Shown one piece after another: positions 8,208 to 17,529 of a stretch of DNA of 64,000 nucleotides. This DNA comes from Larkinella soli. Lineage in GTDB: Bacteria > Bacteroidota > Bacteroidia > Cytophagales > Spirosomataceae. Under the pieces are notes generated by a model. The model saw only the letters and a program-made list of their open reading frames with translations. It did no database searches and was not told where the DNA came from. The DNA is taken from the NCBI RefSeq assembly GCF_003703975.1, contig NZ_QTJY01000003.1, forward strand, positions 1 to 64,000. Reading direction: 5' to 3'. The stretch's first letter is position 1, and each line of letters begins with the position of its first letter. The translations under genes were made by a program, and so were the position numbers.

Positions 8208-8242
8208 AGGTTTCGGAGGGAGTATCCTCTGAAACCTTTTTT
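8208..8242 (+). terminator. Strong intrinsic terminator after the cyclase gene
   Basis: AGGTTTC and GGAGG (8208-8219) pair with CCTCT and GAAACCT (8226-8237) in an 11-12-bp stem. TTTTTT follows at 8237-8242. It separates the cyclase gene from mnmA. Confidence 0.85.
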
Positions 8243-8286
8243 GATTCATTCTAACCGTCGCAGGGCTTTGAACCCTGGCAGATACC

Positions 8287-9429
8287 ATGAGTAAACACGG
8301 ACGAATTCTGGTCGCCATGAGTGGCGGCATCGATTCCTCGCTGGCGGCCGTCATGCTGCACGAGGAAGGCTACGAGGTCATCGGTATGACCATGAAAACC
8401 TGGGACTATGCTTCCTCCGGAGGAAGCAAAAAAGAAACCGGCTGCTGCAGCCTCGACTCCATCAACGACGCCCGCAACATCGCCGTCAGCCTCGGTTTCC
8501 CGCATTATATCCTGGACATCCGCTCCGAGTTCGGAGACTCGGTCATCGACCATTTTACGGACGAATACCTGGCCGGACGCACCCCGAACCCGTGCGTGCT
8601 CTGCAATACCCATATCAAGTGGGACGCCCTCCTGCGCCGGGCCGACCGTCTCGGCTGTGAACACATCGCCACCGGCCATTACGCCAACATCCGGCAGGAG
8701 GCCGGCCGGTTTGTGATTTCCAAAGGGGTGGATTCCCTGAAAGACCAATCCTACGTCCTCTGGGGCGTTTCGCAGGAAAGCCTCAGCCGGACCAAACTGC
8801 CGCTCGGCCACCTGCGGAAAACCGAAATCCGCGAAATGGCGAAAGAACGCGGTTTCATCGAACTGGTGACCAAATCGGAATCCTACGAAATCTGCTTCGT
8901 GCCCGACAACGACTATCGGGGCTTCCTGAAACGCCGGGTGCCCGGTCTGGAACAGGAGGTGGCCGGCGGCAATTTCGTGCTGGAAAACGGGACGGTCGTC
9001 GGCAAGCATCAGGGCTATCCGTTCTATACCATCGGCCAGCGGAAAGGCCTGGGCATTGCGCTCGGGTATCCCATTTTCGTCACCGACATCCGGAAGGACA
9101 CCAACGAGGTGGTGCTGGGCGTCGATAAGGATCTTTTCCGGGACGGCATGATCGTCAGCCGGCTGAACCTTCAGAAATACGAAACCATCCGGGAGCCCCT
9201 CCAAACGGTGACGAAAGTCCGCTACAAAGACCCCGGCACCCCGGCCACCATTTCGCAGGAAGGCGAACAAATCCGGGTTCTGTTCGAGCAGGGCGTTTCG
9301 GCCATCGCGCCCGGACAGGCGGCCGTTTTCTACGAGGGCGACGATGTGATCGGCGGGGGCTGGATCATGAAAAGCTTTCGGCAGGACGCCGATAACCCCG
9401 TGTCCGCCACGGCAGACATCACCCTGTAA
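8287..9429 (+). CDS. mnmA: tRNA-specific 2-thiouridylase MnmA
   Basis: MnmA thiolates C2 of the wobble uridine (U34) in tRNA-Lys, -Glu and -Gln in the cytoplasm, using ATP and sulfur from a persulfide relay. The 380-residue length is normal. The N-terminal PP-loop is SGGIDSS (residues 14-20). The two active cysteines sit in NPCVLCNTHIKW and in YEICFVPDNDYRGFL. The C-terminal half carries the tRNA-binding barrel (FYTIGQRKGLGIALG). It is bounded by a terminator upstream and a long hairpin downstream, so it is probably monocistronic. Confidence 0.96.
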   Translation: MSKHGRILVAMSGGIDSSLAAVMLHEEGYEVIGMTMKTWDYASSGGSKKETGCCSLDSINDARNIAVSLGFPHYILDIRSEFGDSVIDHFTDEYLAGRTPNPCVLCNTHIKWDALLRRADRLGCEHIATGHYANIRQEAGRFVISKGVDSLKDQSYVLWGVSQESLSRTKLPLGHLRKTEIREMAKERGFIELVTKSESYEICFVPDNDYRGFLKRRVPGLEQEVAGGNFVLENGTVVGKHQGYPFYTIGQRKGLGIALGYPIFVTDIRKDTNEVVLGVDKDLFRDGMIVSRLNLQKYETIREPLQTVTKVRYKDPGTPATISQEGEQIRVLFEQGVSAIAPGQAAVFYEGDDVIGGGWIMKSFRQDADNPVSATADITL

Positions 9430-9447
9430 ATCAATCACTTTAAACAA

Positions 9448-9491
9448 TTCCCGACCGTCGGCTCCGGTTTGTCGGAGCCGACGGTCGGGAA
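9448..9491. terminator. Perfect 19-bp inverted repeat downstream of mnmA
   Basis: The arm at 9448-9466 is exactly complementary to 9473-9491 with a 6-base loop (GTTTGT). It begins 18 bases after the mnmA stop and ends 11 bases before the ATG of the next gene. No U-tract follows. It is probably a terminator or mRNA-end stabiliser for mnmA. Confidence 0.6.
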
Positions 9492-9501
9492 TCTGGTTCC
9501 A

Positions 9502-10200
9502 ATGAAGCAGCTTTTTCAATCTTTCTTTAATTTGCTTGTACCAGCACTTTTATTCAGTTCCTGCCGCCCTGAACCGAACCGGCCGGCCGGTATCGACCCC
9601 GCGTATTTGCCGATGGAAACCGGGCGGTACTGGGTCTACGAGGTGACGGAACAGGAATTCCCGCTGGGTGCCGGGCCGCTCCGGAGGACGTATCAGTTCC
9701 GGGAACGGCTGGAAGCCTTACCCGACGGGCCTTCGGGGCAGAAGAACTTCCGGGTCCTGCGTTATCGCCGTTCCCTCGAAGGGCAGCCCTGGCAGCCCGA
9801 CTCCGCCTTCATCCTCACCCGCCAGGAACACCTCATTCTTCGGACGGAACGCAACGTTTCGTACCTTATGCTCGTATTGTATGCTACGGAAGGGATTCGA
9901 TGGAACGGAAATGCATACAATTTCCTTGATTCCGACGACTATGAGGTTCGCAATTTAGGCCGGACCTTCAGCGTTACCAATCAGAGCTTTCCGGAAACCG
10001 TAACGGTTATCCAACAAAATGATTCAACACGGGTTTCTCAGGATAGACGGCTTCAGGTTTATGCCCGAAATGTGGGGTTGATCTATCAGGAAATCATTCG
10101 ATTACAGTTCTGCACCTCGCAGCCCTCCTGTATCGGAAAAGGGCAGATCGATTACGGCATCCGGCAGTGGGTCCGGATCAGGGAATACGGCATACAGTAA
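9502..10200 (+). CDS. Hypothetical lipoprotein
   Basis: The open frame begins at 9469 inside the preceding hairpin, so the start is set at 9502 (MKQLFQSFF). The signal peptide ends in a lipobox (ALLFSSC, Cys21), predicting a 232-residue lipoprotein with a Pro-rich linker after the Cys. The mature part starts with YLPMETGRYWVYEVTEQ, as in many uncharacterised Bacteroidota lipoproteins. No family with known function is recognised. The next gene, a T9SS-exported protease, follows after 16 bases, so the two may be co-transcribed. Confidence 0.72.
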   Translation: MKQLFQSFFNLLVPALLFSSCRPEPNRPAGIDPAYLPMETGRYWVYEVTEQEFPLGAGPLRRTYQFRERLEALPDGPSGQKNFRVLRYRRSLEGQPWQPDSAFILTRQEHLILRTERNVSYLMLVLYATEGIRWNGNAYNFLDSDDYEVRNLGRTFSVTNQSFPETVTVIQQNDSTRVSQDRRLQVYARNVGLIYQEIIRLQFCTSQPSCIGKGQIDYGIRQWVRIREYGIQ

Positions 10201-10216
10201 ATACAGGCAACCGACC

Positions 10217-11845
10217 ATGGCTTCCAAACTTCTACTCCTTCTTTCACTGACGCTGGGTCTGGTTTTTACCGGGCAGGCCCAGAACCGCAAATACCTGGTG
10301 CTGCTGAAAGATAAAGCCAACACCCCCTACGCCATCGGTCGGCCCGAACAGTTTCTGTCCCAGCGTGCCGTCGAACGGCGCCGGCGTCAGGGCATTCCGA
10401 TTCTGGAAAGGGACTTGCCGGTCAATCCGGCCTACGTATCGGCCCTCCGGCAAACCGGGGCCAGAATCTGGTTTACCTCCCGCTGGGCCAATGCGGTGCT
10501 GGTCGAAACGACCGAAGCCAACCTGAGCACCCTCCGCAGCCTGCCTTTTGTCGCCGGTATCGAAGGCAACCGCTCCATCGGCAATGCCCGGGTCGGCTAC
10601 GTGAGCTTCACCGGCAACCGGACCGACGGCAAACTGGAAACGGCCGACGAGCCCGGCCTTTACGGCACCTCGCGCGACCAGAACCTTCAGATCGGCGTCG
10701 ATAAAATGCACACGCTGGGCTTTCGTGGCGAAGGGATGCTGGTCGCGATCCTCGACGCCGGGTTCCGGAATGCGAATCAGGTTCCTTATCTGCGACCGCT
10801 TTTTACCGAAAACCGGGTCGTCGGCACCTACGATTTCGTGAGGAAGGAAACCGCCGTTTATGAAGACGACGCCCACGGCCTGAATGTACTTTCCATCATG
10901 GCGGGCTACCAGGCCAATCAGCTGATCGGACCGGCCTATAAAGCCTCCTACCTCCTGCTCCGGACCGAGGATGCCTTCTCGGAAACGCCCGTCGAGGAAG
11001 CCAACTGGCTTTTCGGGGCCGAATTTGCCGACAGCACCGGCGCCGACGTCATCAACTCCTCGCTGGGTTACACCACCTTCGACGACCCGAGCCAGAACCA
11101 TACCTATCAGGACCTCAACGGAAACAGAACCCTGATCACGAGAGCCGCCCGCTGGGCAGCCGAAGCCGGGATTCTGGTCGTGGTTTCGGCCGGGAACGAA
11201 GGCAACGACGCGTGGCAATACATCGGTGCCCCGGCGGATGCCTCCCCGATTCTGTCTATCGGCGCCGTCGACAACCAGGGCTTCCGGGCGCCCTTCAGTT
11301 CCCTCGGTCCCTCGGCCGACGGGCGCGTCAAACCGGACCTGGTGGCGATGGGGCTGGGAACGACGCTCGGAGTAGCCGGAGGCAGCATTTCCACCGGCAA
11401 CGGAACCTCTTATTCCGCCCCGCTGGTGGCGGCCCTGGCGACCGGTTTCTGGCAGGCCAACCCCCGACTGACGGCCCAGCAGGTCATCGAGTGCCTGCGC
11501 CGGTCGGGCAGTCAGTTCGCGAAGCCGGACAACGAACTGGGTTACGGTATTCCGAATTTCGAGCGGGCCTCCGCCATTGCCGAAGAGTCTTACTCCCTGC
11601 TGATCTATCCCAACCCGTTCACCAGCGCCGACCGGATCACCGTCCAGTGGAACGAAATTCCGCTTCATCAGGATATTGACGCCGTCCTGACCAATTCGGC
11701 CGGGCAGGTGGTATGGCGTCAGAAATACACCTCCGACCGTCTGGCGGCTTTATCGTTCCAGTCGCTTGCTTTGTCCCCCGGCCTGTATTTTCTGACTCTT
11801 TCCTCCGAAAAGGCCAGACGAACGGTCAAACTGATGAAATACTGA
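10217..11845 (+). CDS. S8 (subtilisin-like) serine protease with type IX secretion tail
   Basis: The 542-residue protein has a signal peptide (LLLLLSLTLGLVFTGQAQ) and a propeptide-like region up to about residue 150. The peptidase domain has its catalytic Asp in VAILDAGF, His in DDAHGLNVLSIMAG, oxyanion Asn in VVSAGNEG and Ser in GNGTSYSAPLVAALA. The last 80 residues (SLLIYPNPFTSADRITVQW to ARRTVKLMKY) form a Por-type sorting domain, which sends proteins out by the type IX system. It is therefore an exported or cell-surface protease. The macrodomain gene follows after 12 bases. Confidence 0.93.
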   Translation: MASKLLLLLSLTLGLVFTGQAQNRKYLVLLKDKANTPYAIGRPEQFLSQRAVERRRRQGIPILERDLPVNPAYVSALRQTGARIWFTSRWANAVLVETTEANLSTLRSLPFVAGIEGNRSIGNARVGYVSFTGNRTDGKLETADEPGLYGTSRDQNLQIGVDKMHTLGFRGEGMLVAILDAGFRNANQVPYLRPLFTENRVVGTYDFVRKETAVYEDDAHGLNVLSIMAGYQANQLIGPAYKASYLLLRTEDAFSETPVEEANWLFGAEFADSTGADVINSSLGYTTFDDPSQNHTYQDLNGNRTLITRAARWAAEAGILVVVSAGNEGNDAWQYIGAPADASPILSIGAVDNQGFRAPFSSLGPSADGRVKPDLVAMGLGTTLGVAGGSISTGNGTSYSAPLVAALATGFWQANPRLTAQQVIECLRRSGSQFAKPDNELGYGIPNFERASAIAEESYSLLIYPNPFTSADRITVQWNEIPLHQDIDAVLTNSAGQVVWRQKYTSDRLAALSFQSLALSPGLYFLTLSSEKARRTVKLMKY

Positions 11846-11857
11846 TCCAAACGACTT

Positions 11858-12382
11858 ATGATTAAAGTCATTCAGGAAGACATCACCCGGCTTTCGGTGG
11901 ACGCCATCGTCAATGCCGCCAATACGAGCCTGCTGGGCGGAGGTGGTGTGGACGGGGCCATCCATCGCGCGGCCGGGCCGGAACTGCTCGCCGAGTGCCG
12001 CACCCTGAACGGCTGCCCGACCGGAGAAGCCAAAATCACCAAAGGCTACCGGTTGTCCGCCCGGTTCGTCATTCATACGGTGGGGCCGATCTGGCGGGGT
12101 GGGCATTCGGGCGAATCCGAACTACTGGAAAGCTGTTACCGTCGCTCTCTCGAAATAGCCGCCGAACATGGCCTAACTTCCATGGCCTTTCCCAACATCA
12201 GCACCGGCGTGTACGGCTTTCCGAAAGACCGGGCGGCCCGGATTGCCGTCACCGCCGTTCGGCAGGCGCTGGCGCGGGAGACTTCGGTTCAGGAAGTGTA
12301 TTTTGTCTGCTTCGACGCCGAAAACTTCCGGCTCTATCAAACCCTGCTGGCCCCCTTACCGCCCGAATCGGTACAGTCTTAA
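11858..12382 (+). CDS. Macrodomain protein, O-acetyl-ADP-ribose deacetylase-like
   Basis: The 174-residue protein is a single macrodomain of the YmdB/MacroD type. It has [27 protein letters not shown] near the N-terminus and [12 protein letters not shown] for the diphosphate loop. Family members hydrolyse O-acetyl-ADP-ribose or remove ADP-ribose from proteins. The last 27 bases overlap the end of the convergent FAD oxidoreductase gene. Identification is firm; the physiological substrate is unknown. Confidence 0.92.
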   Translation: MIKVIQEDITRLSVDAIVNAANTSLLGGGGVDGAIHRAAGPELLAECRTLNGCPTGEAKITKGYRLSARFVIHTVGPIWRGGHSGESELLESCYRRSLEIAAEHGLTSMAFPNISTGVYGFPKDRAARIAVTAVRQALARETSVQEVYFVCFDAENFRLYQTLLAPLPPESVQS

Positions 12383-13558
12383 TTCTTCCGCCGGTTTTCC
12401 CAGTAACCGGTCCCGGATCAGTTCGGCGGCCGTCACGCTGAACGTAATTCCATTGCCGCCGAAGCCAAGCGCAAAATAGCTGTTCGGGAACGCCGGGTGT
12501 TCTCCGATGTAGGGCAGGCCGTCTTTCGTCTCCCCGAACGTCCCGGCCCAGGCCTGATCGGGAATGAACGGAAGGTCCGGGAATAGCTGCCGGACCTGGT
12601 CGGTAAGCATTTCCTGTTTGGATTCGATCAGTTCGTCGCGAATGGCGGCATTGTTGAAGGGAATGTCTCCCCCTCCCACCAGCACCCGGTTGTCGTCGGT
12701 TGTTCGGAGGTAGAGATAAGGCCGTTGCGTGTCCCAGAGCAGAATGGAACGCAGTTCGGCCGGCAGGTTCGAAAACGGCTCGCTGGCAATGGCGAAGGTA
12801 CTTTTCAGGTCCACCACCTTTTCAGGGAGCATCTCCTGAGACTCATAGCCGGTGCAGTAAACGATCTTCCGTGTATCGATCATGACCTGGCTCCCGGTGA
12901 TGACCCGGGCACCCCGGTTGGTGTAATCAAGGGAAACGATCTCAACATGATCGAAGATCCGGAGGCCTTTGCGGACCGAGGCCCGGTGCAGGTCATGGGC
13001 AAACCGGTAGGCATCGATTTCGGCGGCATCCGACGAACAGATGGCTCCCACGGCCGCCAGCCCGAAACGGTTCCGCAGCGCCTTCCGGTCGAGCCATTCT
13101 ACGGGAAAACCATGGTTCCGCCGGGTTTCGAATTCCTGACGAAGAAACTCCTCGTCGGCCTGGACGGCGGCCATATACAGGCTGTTTTTGCGGACGAAGC
13201 CGGACCGGCTTTTCAGCCCTTCCACAAGTTGTTCGATGGTTCGGATGGCTTTCCGGCAGGATTGGTAGGCCTGTACCGCATTCTCCTCCCCGATCATTGG
13301 AATCAGTTGATGCAGGGCGGTATCGATCTCGTACTGGAGCATGGCCGTGCTGGCTGCGGTGCTGCCGGTAGCGACGTCGCGCCTGTCGATCAGCACGACA
13401 TCGAAACCGGCGCCGATCAGCGACCAGGCCATCAGGGCGCCGGTAATGCCGCCCCCGACGATCAGAACGTCGCAAGTCAGGGATTGGTGGAGGGAGGGAT
13501 ACGTCTGGATCAGGCCGTTTTTCAACAGCCAGAAAGGTTCTTTGGACCGGGTCTTCAT
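12356..13558 (-). CDS. FAD-dependent oxidoreductase (DAO family)
   Basis: The N-terminal Rossmann dinucleotide motif [16 protein letters not shown] (about 28-43) and the typical DAO ending [19 protein letters not shown] place this 400-residue protein with glycine/D-amino-acid oxidases and related dehydrogenases. There is no signal peptide or membrane anchor. The substrate cannot be told from sequence. It overlaps the macrodomain gene tail to tail by 27 bases. Confidence 0.88.
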   Translation of the reverse strand: MKTRSKEPFWLLKNGLIQTYPSLHQSLTCDVLIVGGGITGALMAWSLIGAGFDVVLIDRRDVATGSTAASTAMLQYEIDTALHQLIPMIGEENAVQAYQSCRKAIRTIEQLVEGLKSRSGFVRKNSLYMAAVQADEEFLRQEFETRRNHGFPVEWLDRKALRNRFGLAAVGAICSSDAAEIDAYRFAHDLHRASVRKGLRIFDHVEIVSLDYTNRGARVITGSQVMIDTRKIVYCTGYESQEMLPEKVVDLKSTFAIASEPFSNLPAELRSILLWDTQRPYLYLRTTDDNRVLVGGGDIPFNNAAIRDELIESKQEMLTDQVRQLFPDLPFIPDQAWAGTFGETKDGLPYIGEHPAFPNSYFALGFGGNGITFSVTAAELIRDRLLGKPAEELRLYRFGR

Positions 13559-13613
13559 ATCAGCGTTTGTGAACCCAGCCTTAACGGACTGTTCATCCGT
13601 CTGGTTTTAAAAC

Positions 13614-13645
13614 AAAAAACCACTCCGATCAGGAAGTGGTTTTTT
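13614..13645. terminator. Intrinsic terminator
   Basis: AAAAAACCACT pairs with AGTGGTTTTTT across a short loop, giving U-tracts in both directions. It lies 18 bases after the stop of the small minus-strand secreted protein gene and is best read as that gene's terminator. Confidence 0.8.
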
Positions 13646-13662
13646 GCAGAAAAGGCGGAGGA

Positions 13663-14046
13663 TCAATTGCCTCCGGTAGATTCTTCCGGCTGGATCTTGG
13701 TAGCCACTTCGGCTTTCGCCGGAGCCGGGCTGACCAGTCGGTTCTGCTGTTTGTAATTCCGATTGGCGACCGAAGGGCCGGCCGGGACCGCGATGGCCGA
13801 CTCGCGCATACCGCCCAGGCGCTGCTGCTCCCGGTAGCTGGCGATGTTCATGGCCGGCCGGCGTTTACGGGGGCGAAACTCAATGCTGGCTTCGGGCTCC
13901 CACCTGGCGGCTTCGGCGGCTTTGTTCGGATGTTTATAGTTCGACGTCGAATACGTCGGATCGTTTTTCAGTTTATCCTGCGCATTCACCGGCGTAGTCA
14001 AAGCTATCGCCAGCAAAACCGCACAGGTTATCGCGAACTTTTTCAT
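13663..14046 (-). CDS. Small secreted hypothetical protein
   Basis: The 127-residue protein has a clear Sec signal (MKKFAITCAVLLAIALTTPVNAQ, cleavage after NAQ). A short, basic, low-complexity mature part follows, with an RPRKRR patch and an Ala/Pro/Lys-rich end. No known domain is seen. It probably resides in the periplasm. It stands alone with its own terminator. Confidence 0.68.
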   Translation of the reverse strand: MKKFAITCAVLLAIALTTPVNAQDKLKNDPTYSTSNYKHPNKAAEAARWEPEASIEFRPRKRRPAMNIASYREQQRLGGMRESAIAVPAGPSVANRNYKQQNRLVSPAPAKAEVATKIQPEESTGGN

Positions 14047-14116
14047 AACAGGGAATGTGGTTTTGTTGCACTCGGCTCTAATATAACCTAAAATTCCCCT
14101 ACTATGTTCTTAGTTT

Positions 14117-14653
14117 TTATGTTTTTTTCTTGCGAACCATGCGAAGGACCGATTCTTCCTCCGTAAAATCGGTTATTTCATCAAAATGAACCCAGCGAAT
14201 CCCTTTGGTTTCGGCCGTTGGCCGGAACGGCTCGACGGGGTCGGCTTCCAGGCAGAAACGGATGTCATAATGCAGGTGTTCCGGTTCGTCACCGCGGGCC
14301 GGGATCGGGTGAATATCCACATCGAAAATACCTGGGCCCATGGTCCGAAGGTGGTTCAGGCCGGTTTCTTCCCCGGCCTCCCGCCGGGCGACCTGAAGAA
14401 CATCCGGATTGCCGTCGGCGTGGCCGCCCGGCTGCAGCCAGCGGTCCAGCTTCCGATGATGAATCAGCACGACCGCATCCCGCTCCGGATTGACGATCCA
14501 GGCCGAACCGGTAATGTGACCCACCTTCAGGCTGCGCTCGAAGCAATCGGGGTACTGCCGGACAAATGCAATGATTTCCTGCCGCATTTTCTCCTCATGC
14601 GGATCGACGGACCGGTAGGTGGAAAGCAGGGTCAACAGAGGCTGGCGGTGCAT
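14117..14653 (-). CDS. Nudix hydrolase
   Basis: The 178-residue protein carries a Nudix box, GGHADGNPDVLQVARREAGEETGL (split here as GGHADGN, then VARREAGEETGL). The core REAGEETG helix that binds the metal is intact. The first Glu of the textbook box is replaced, as in the GGHADG subgroup. Preceding strands (GSAWIVNPERDAVVLIHHRKLDRWLQP) fit the fold. The substrate, probably a nucleoside-diphosphate derivative, cannot be predicted. No signal peptide. Confidence 0.9.
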   Translation of the reverse strand: MHRQPLLTLLSTYRSVDPHEEKMRQEIIAFVRQYPDCFERSLKVGHITGSAWIVNPERDAVVLIHHRKLDRWLQPGGHADGNPDVLQVARREAGEETGLNHLRTMGPGIFDVDIHPIPARGDEPEHLHYDIRFCLEADPVEPFRPTAETKGIRWVHFDEITDFTEEESVLRMVRKKKT

Positions 14654-14760
14654 GGGATTCGCTAAGAAGGAATAACCGTATTACCCGATCGGGTTTTCTT
14701 TTTCCGGCAAAATACTGCAATTTCGTCCGGTATTTTAAATCATCCTCGTCCCATACAATC

Positions 14761-15672
14761 ATGAAGCAGTTTTTTCGGTACGGGGTCGTTCTGTGTCTGA
14801 CCGCATCGACGGCCTCCGCCCAGCTCCGGCTCCCGCAGCCCAGTCCCGGCGCAACGGTGACCCAAACCATCGGCACGACGGATATTACGGTGAAATATTC
14901 CCGTCCCAGCGTGAAAGGCCGCCCGATCTTCGGTCAGCTGGTTCCTTACGGCAAGGTGTGGAGAACCGGCGCCAATGCCGCCACCAACCTGACCACCACC
15001 ACCGATCTGATGGTGAAAGGCCAGCGGCTTCCGGCCGGCTCCTACTCGGTTTTCACCATCCCGAACCAGGAGGAATGGACACTCATTTTCAATAAAAACC
15101 TGACGGCTACGGCGGAGGAAGGCGCTCCGAACGGTTATAAAAAAGAGGAGGATGCGCTGCGTGTTCAGCTGAAACCGGAACGGATCTCCCCGCCCGCCGA
15201 ATCGTTTGAGGTCAGCTTCAGCGACCTGACCGACAGTACCGGCCGGCTGAATCTGGCCTGGGCCGACGTGAAGGTCAGCGCCGATCTGATGGTGAACGTG
15301 ACCGCCAATGCACAGGCCAGCATCGAGAAAGCCGTCGCCGAGAAACCCGAAGACCCCGGCATCCTTCAGGCCGCTGCCAACTGGAATCTTTCCAAAGGCC
15401 GCAACCTGAATCAGGCGCTGGCCTGGATCGATAAGTCGATCGGGCTGAAGGAGGGTTTCTACAACGTCTGGATCAAGGCGCAGATTCTGTCGAAAATGGG
15501 GAAAGCCGCCGAGGCCCTTCCCCTGGCGCAGAAGGCCCTGGCCCTCGGAGAAAGCTCGAAAGACCCGATCTTCGGATTTTTCAAGGATGCGATTCAAAAG
15601 GGCGTGACCGACTTCCAGGCCGCCATCCCGGCCGTTCCGCAGAACCAGAAAGGCAAAAAGAAAAAGGCCTGA
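14761..15672 (+). CDS. DUF2911 domain secreted protein
   Basis: A signal peptide (MKQFFRYGVVLCLTASTASAQ) precedes a DUF2911 domain (about 25-175) with the family blocks VKYSRPSVKGRPIFG, VPYGKVWRTGANAAT and LPAGSYSVFTIP. Residues about 190-300 are helical and TPR-like (NLSKGRNLNQALAWIDKSIG). The tail is lysine-rich. DUF2911 proteins are common in Bacteroidota and have no established function; a periplasmic location is inferred. A terminator follows the stop. Confidence 0.9.
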   Translation: MKQFFRYGVVLCLTASTASAQLRLPQPSPGATVTQTIGTTDITVKYSRPSVKGRPIFGQLVPYGKVWRTGANAATNLTTTTDLMVKGQRLPAGSYSVFTIPNQEEWTLIFNKNLTATAEEGAPNGYKKEEDALRVQLKPERISPPAESFEVSFSDLTDSTGRLNLAWADVKVSADLMVNVTANAQASIEKAVAEKPEDPGILQAAANWNLSKGRNLNQALAWIDKSIGLKEGFYNVWIKAQILSKMGKAAEALPLAQKALALGESSKDPIFGFFKDAIQKGVTDFQAAIPAVPQNQKGKKKKA

Positions 15673-15691
15673 AATAGCCGGTAACGAATAA

Positions 15692-15723
15692 AAAGAACCC
15701 CGCCGAAGCGGGGTTCTTTTTTG
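15692..15723 (+). terminator. Intrinsic terminator after the DUF2911 gene
   Basis: AAAGAACCCCG pairs with CGGGGTTCTTT around a CCGAAG loop, followed by more T residues. It starts 20 bases after the DUF2911 stop codon. Confidence 0.88.
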
Positions 15724-15807
15724 TACACCGCCACATTCCGGCTTTTTACCGCATTCCTTTTCATCGGGACACGGGGTTTTGTAGCTTTCGCAGGAAATAC
15801 CCGATTC

Positions 15808-16839
15808 ATGAGAAGCCGGATTACCGTCATTGCCGTTCACCTGGGATTTTGCCTCGCTTTTCTGGCCCTGCCCTACATCTTCGCGCCGGCCGGCTTTCCG
15901 GGGCTGGCCGGGCTCACCCGCAATCCGCACGAAAGAACCAATCTTCTCTCCTACCTGATGATGATCGGCTTCTTTTACCTCAACTACTACGTGCTGATTC
16001 CGAAGCTTTATTTCCGGAAACGATACGTCGCATTCGTAAGCGTCACCGTCCTCTGCTTTCTGATCATCATGGGTATGGTGGTGGTTCTCGACCGGCAGGA
16101 TTTGCTTTCACCGGGCCGGATACCGGGTCTACCGCCCCGTGCCCGGGCCGGAAAACCGCCCTTCGGCTTTGAACTCAGCCATGCCCTGTTCCTGTTTCTG
16201 GTCGGCATTTTCGTGTCTCTGTCTCTCCAGATCAGCAACCGCCTGAAGGAAACCGAGCGATCCCGGCTGAACACGGAACTCTCCTACCTGAAGGCCCAGA
16301 TCAACCCGCATTTCCTCTTCAACTCCCTGAACAGCATTTATTCGCTGGCGCTCGACAAGTCGGACCGGGCGCCCGATGCCATCGTCAAGCTGTCGTCCCT
16401 GATGCGGTACGTAATTCGGGATGCGGACCAGGAGCAGGTGCCGCTGGGCAAGGAACTGGAATATATTCAAAACTATATCGACCTCCAGAAATTGCGGCTC
16501 GACGATACCGTTCTGGTCGATCTGCAAACGGAATGTCGGCCCAACGGAAAACGGATTGCTCCCCTGATCCTGATTTCCTTCATCGAAAACGCCTTTAAAT
16601 TCGGCGTCAATCCGGAGGAAAAATCGATGATCCGGATCGCAGTTTCCTGTGATGACGTGGCCCTCCGGCTGCTGGTTTACAATAAAAAGGTGCGGAACCC
16701 GGGGAATACGGATGCGGGCGGGATCGGAATTGAAAATACCCGCTCCCGGCTTCAGCTTCTTTATCCCGACCGCCACCGGCTGAGTCTCTCCGAGGGGCCG
16801 GACGATTTTTCAGTTGAACTCGAGCTGACTCTCGCATGA
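15808..16839 (+). CDS. LytS/YpdA-type sensor histidine kinase
   Basis: The open frame starts at 15721 inside the terminator, so ATG 15808 (MRSRITVIAVHLG) is chosen; it lies 18 bases after a TAGCTTTC near-match to the -7 element. Four membrane segments occupy residues 1-150. A short coiled coil leads into the His_kinase domain (PF06580) with the phosphorylated His in KAQINPHFLFNSLNS. The HATPase_c part has SFIENAFKFGVNPEEKS and GIGIENTRSRL. The regulator gene overlaps its stop by 4 bases, so the two form a translationally coupled pair. Confidence 0.93.
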   Translation: MRSRITVIAVHLGFCLAFLALPYIFAPAGFPGLAGLTRNPHERTNLLSYLMMIGFFYLNYYVLIPKLYFRKRYVAFVSVTVLCFLIIMGMVVVLDRQDLLSPGRIPGLPPRARAGKPPFGFELSHALFLFLVGIFVSLSLQISNRLKETERSRLNTELSYLKAQINPHFLFNSLNSIYSLALDKSDRAPDAIVKLSSLMRYVIRDADQEQVPLGKELEYIQNYIDLQKLRLDDTVLVDLQTECRPNGKRIAPLILISFIENAFKFGVNPEEKSMIRIAVSCDDVALRLLVYNKKVRNPGNTDAGGIGIENTRSRLQLLYPDRHRLSLSEGPDDFSVELELTLA

Positions 16840-17528
16840 TCCGAGCCATTGCCGTCGACGACGAACCGCCCGCCCTCCGGGTCCTGACCCACTTTTGCAG
16901 CCGGGTGGATTTCATCGACCTTCAAAAGACCTTTTCACGAACCGACGAGGCCCTGGACTACCTCCGGAATTTCCCGACGGATTTACTGTTCCTGGACATC
17001 AATATGCCGGCCATGTCCGGGATCGATTTCTACCAGGCCGTGCCGCAGCCGTCGATGGTGATCTTTACGACGGCCCATGCCGAATTTGCCGTGGAAGGTT
17101 TTACGCTCAATGCGGTGGATTATCTGCTCAAGCCGTTCACCTTCGAGCGGTTTCAGCAGGCTGTGGAAAAAGTGCTGAATTTCCAGCGGGTGCTGAACCA
17201 GCCCCAACCCGAAAAACCGGCTTTCTTGTACATCCGGGCGGATTACAGCCTGCATCAGATTGCGCTCGACGACATTCTGTTCATCGAAGGGCTGGACGAT
17301 TATCTGCGGATTCACCTTCGCGAAGGCCGGCCGGTCGTAGCTCGCATGACGATGAAGGCGCTGCTCCAGAAGCTGCCCCCGGCGGATTTTATCCGGGTTC
17401 ACCGGTCCTTCATCGTTTCGTTTCGCCGGATCGAGAACGTCCGGAACCGGATCATCACTCTGGCCGGGGAGGAAATTCCCATCGGGTCGAGCTATGAGGC
17501 CGAGTTTTTCAAACGGTTCAATCCGTAG
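16836..17528 (+). CDS. LytTR-family response regulator
   Basis: Residues 1-120 are a receiver domain with the phosphoacceptor Asp in LLFLDINMPAMSG and the conserved Lys in YLLKPF. Residues about 130-230 form a LytTR DNA-binding domain (FLYIRADYSLHQIALDDILFIEG, HRSFIVSF). It is the partner of the LytS-type kinase, whose stop it overlaps (ATGA). Targets are unknown; LytTR regulators usually bind paired direct repeats. Its stop is one base from that of the convergent symporter gene. Confidence 0.94.
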   Translation: MIRAIAVDDEPPALRVLTHFCSRVDFIDLQKTFSRTDEALDYLRNFPTDLLFLDINMPAMSGIDFYQAVPQPSMVIFTTAHAEFAVEGFTLNAVDYLLKPFTFERFQQAVEKVLNFQRVLNQPQPEKPAFLYIRADYSLHQIALDDILFIEGLDDYLRIHLREGRPVVARMTMKALLQKLPPADFIRVHRSFIVSFRRIENVRNRIITLAGEEIPIGSSYEAEFFKRFNP

Positions 17529-17529
17529 A

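Noticed and set aside
14117-14653. Nudix hydrolase considered as an inactive paralogue because the first Glu of the box is missing
   Set aside because: The GGHADG variant of the box is common in a Nudix subgroup, and the metal-binding REAGEETG helix is intact.
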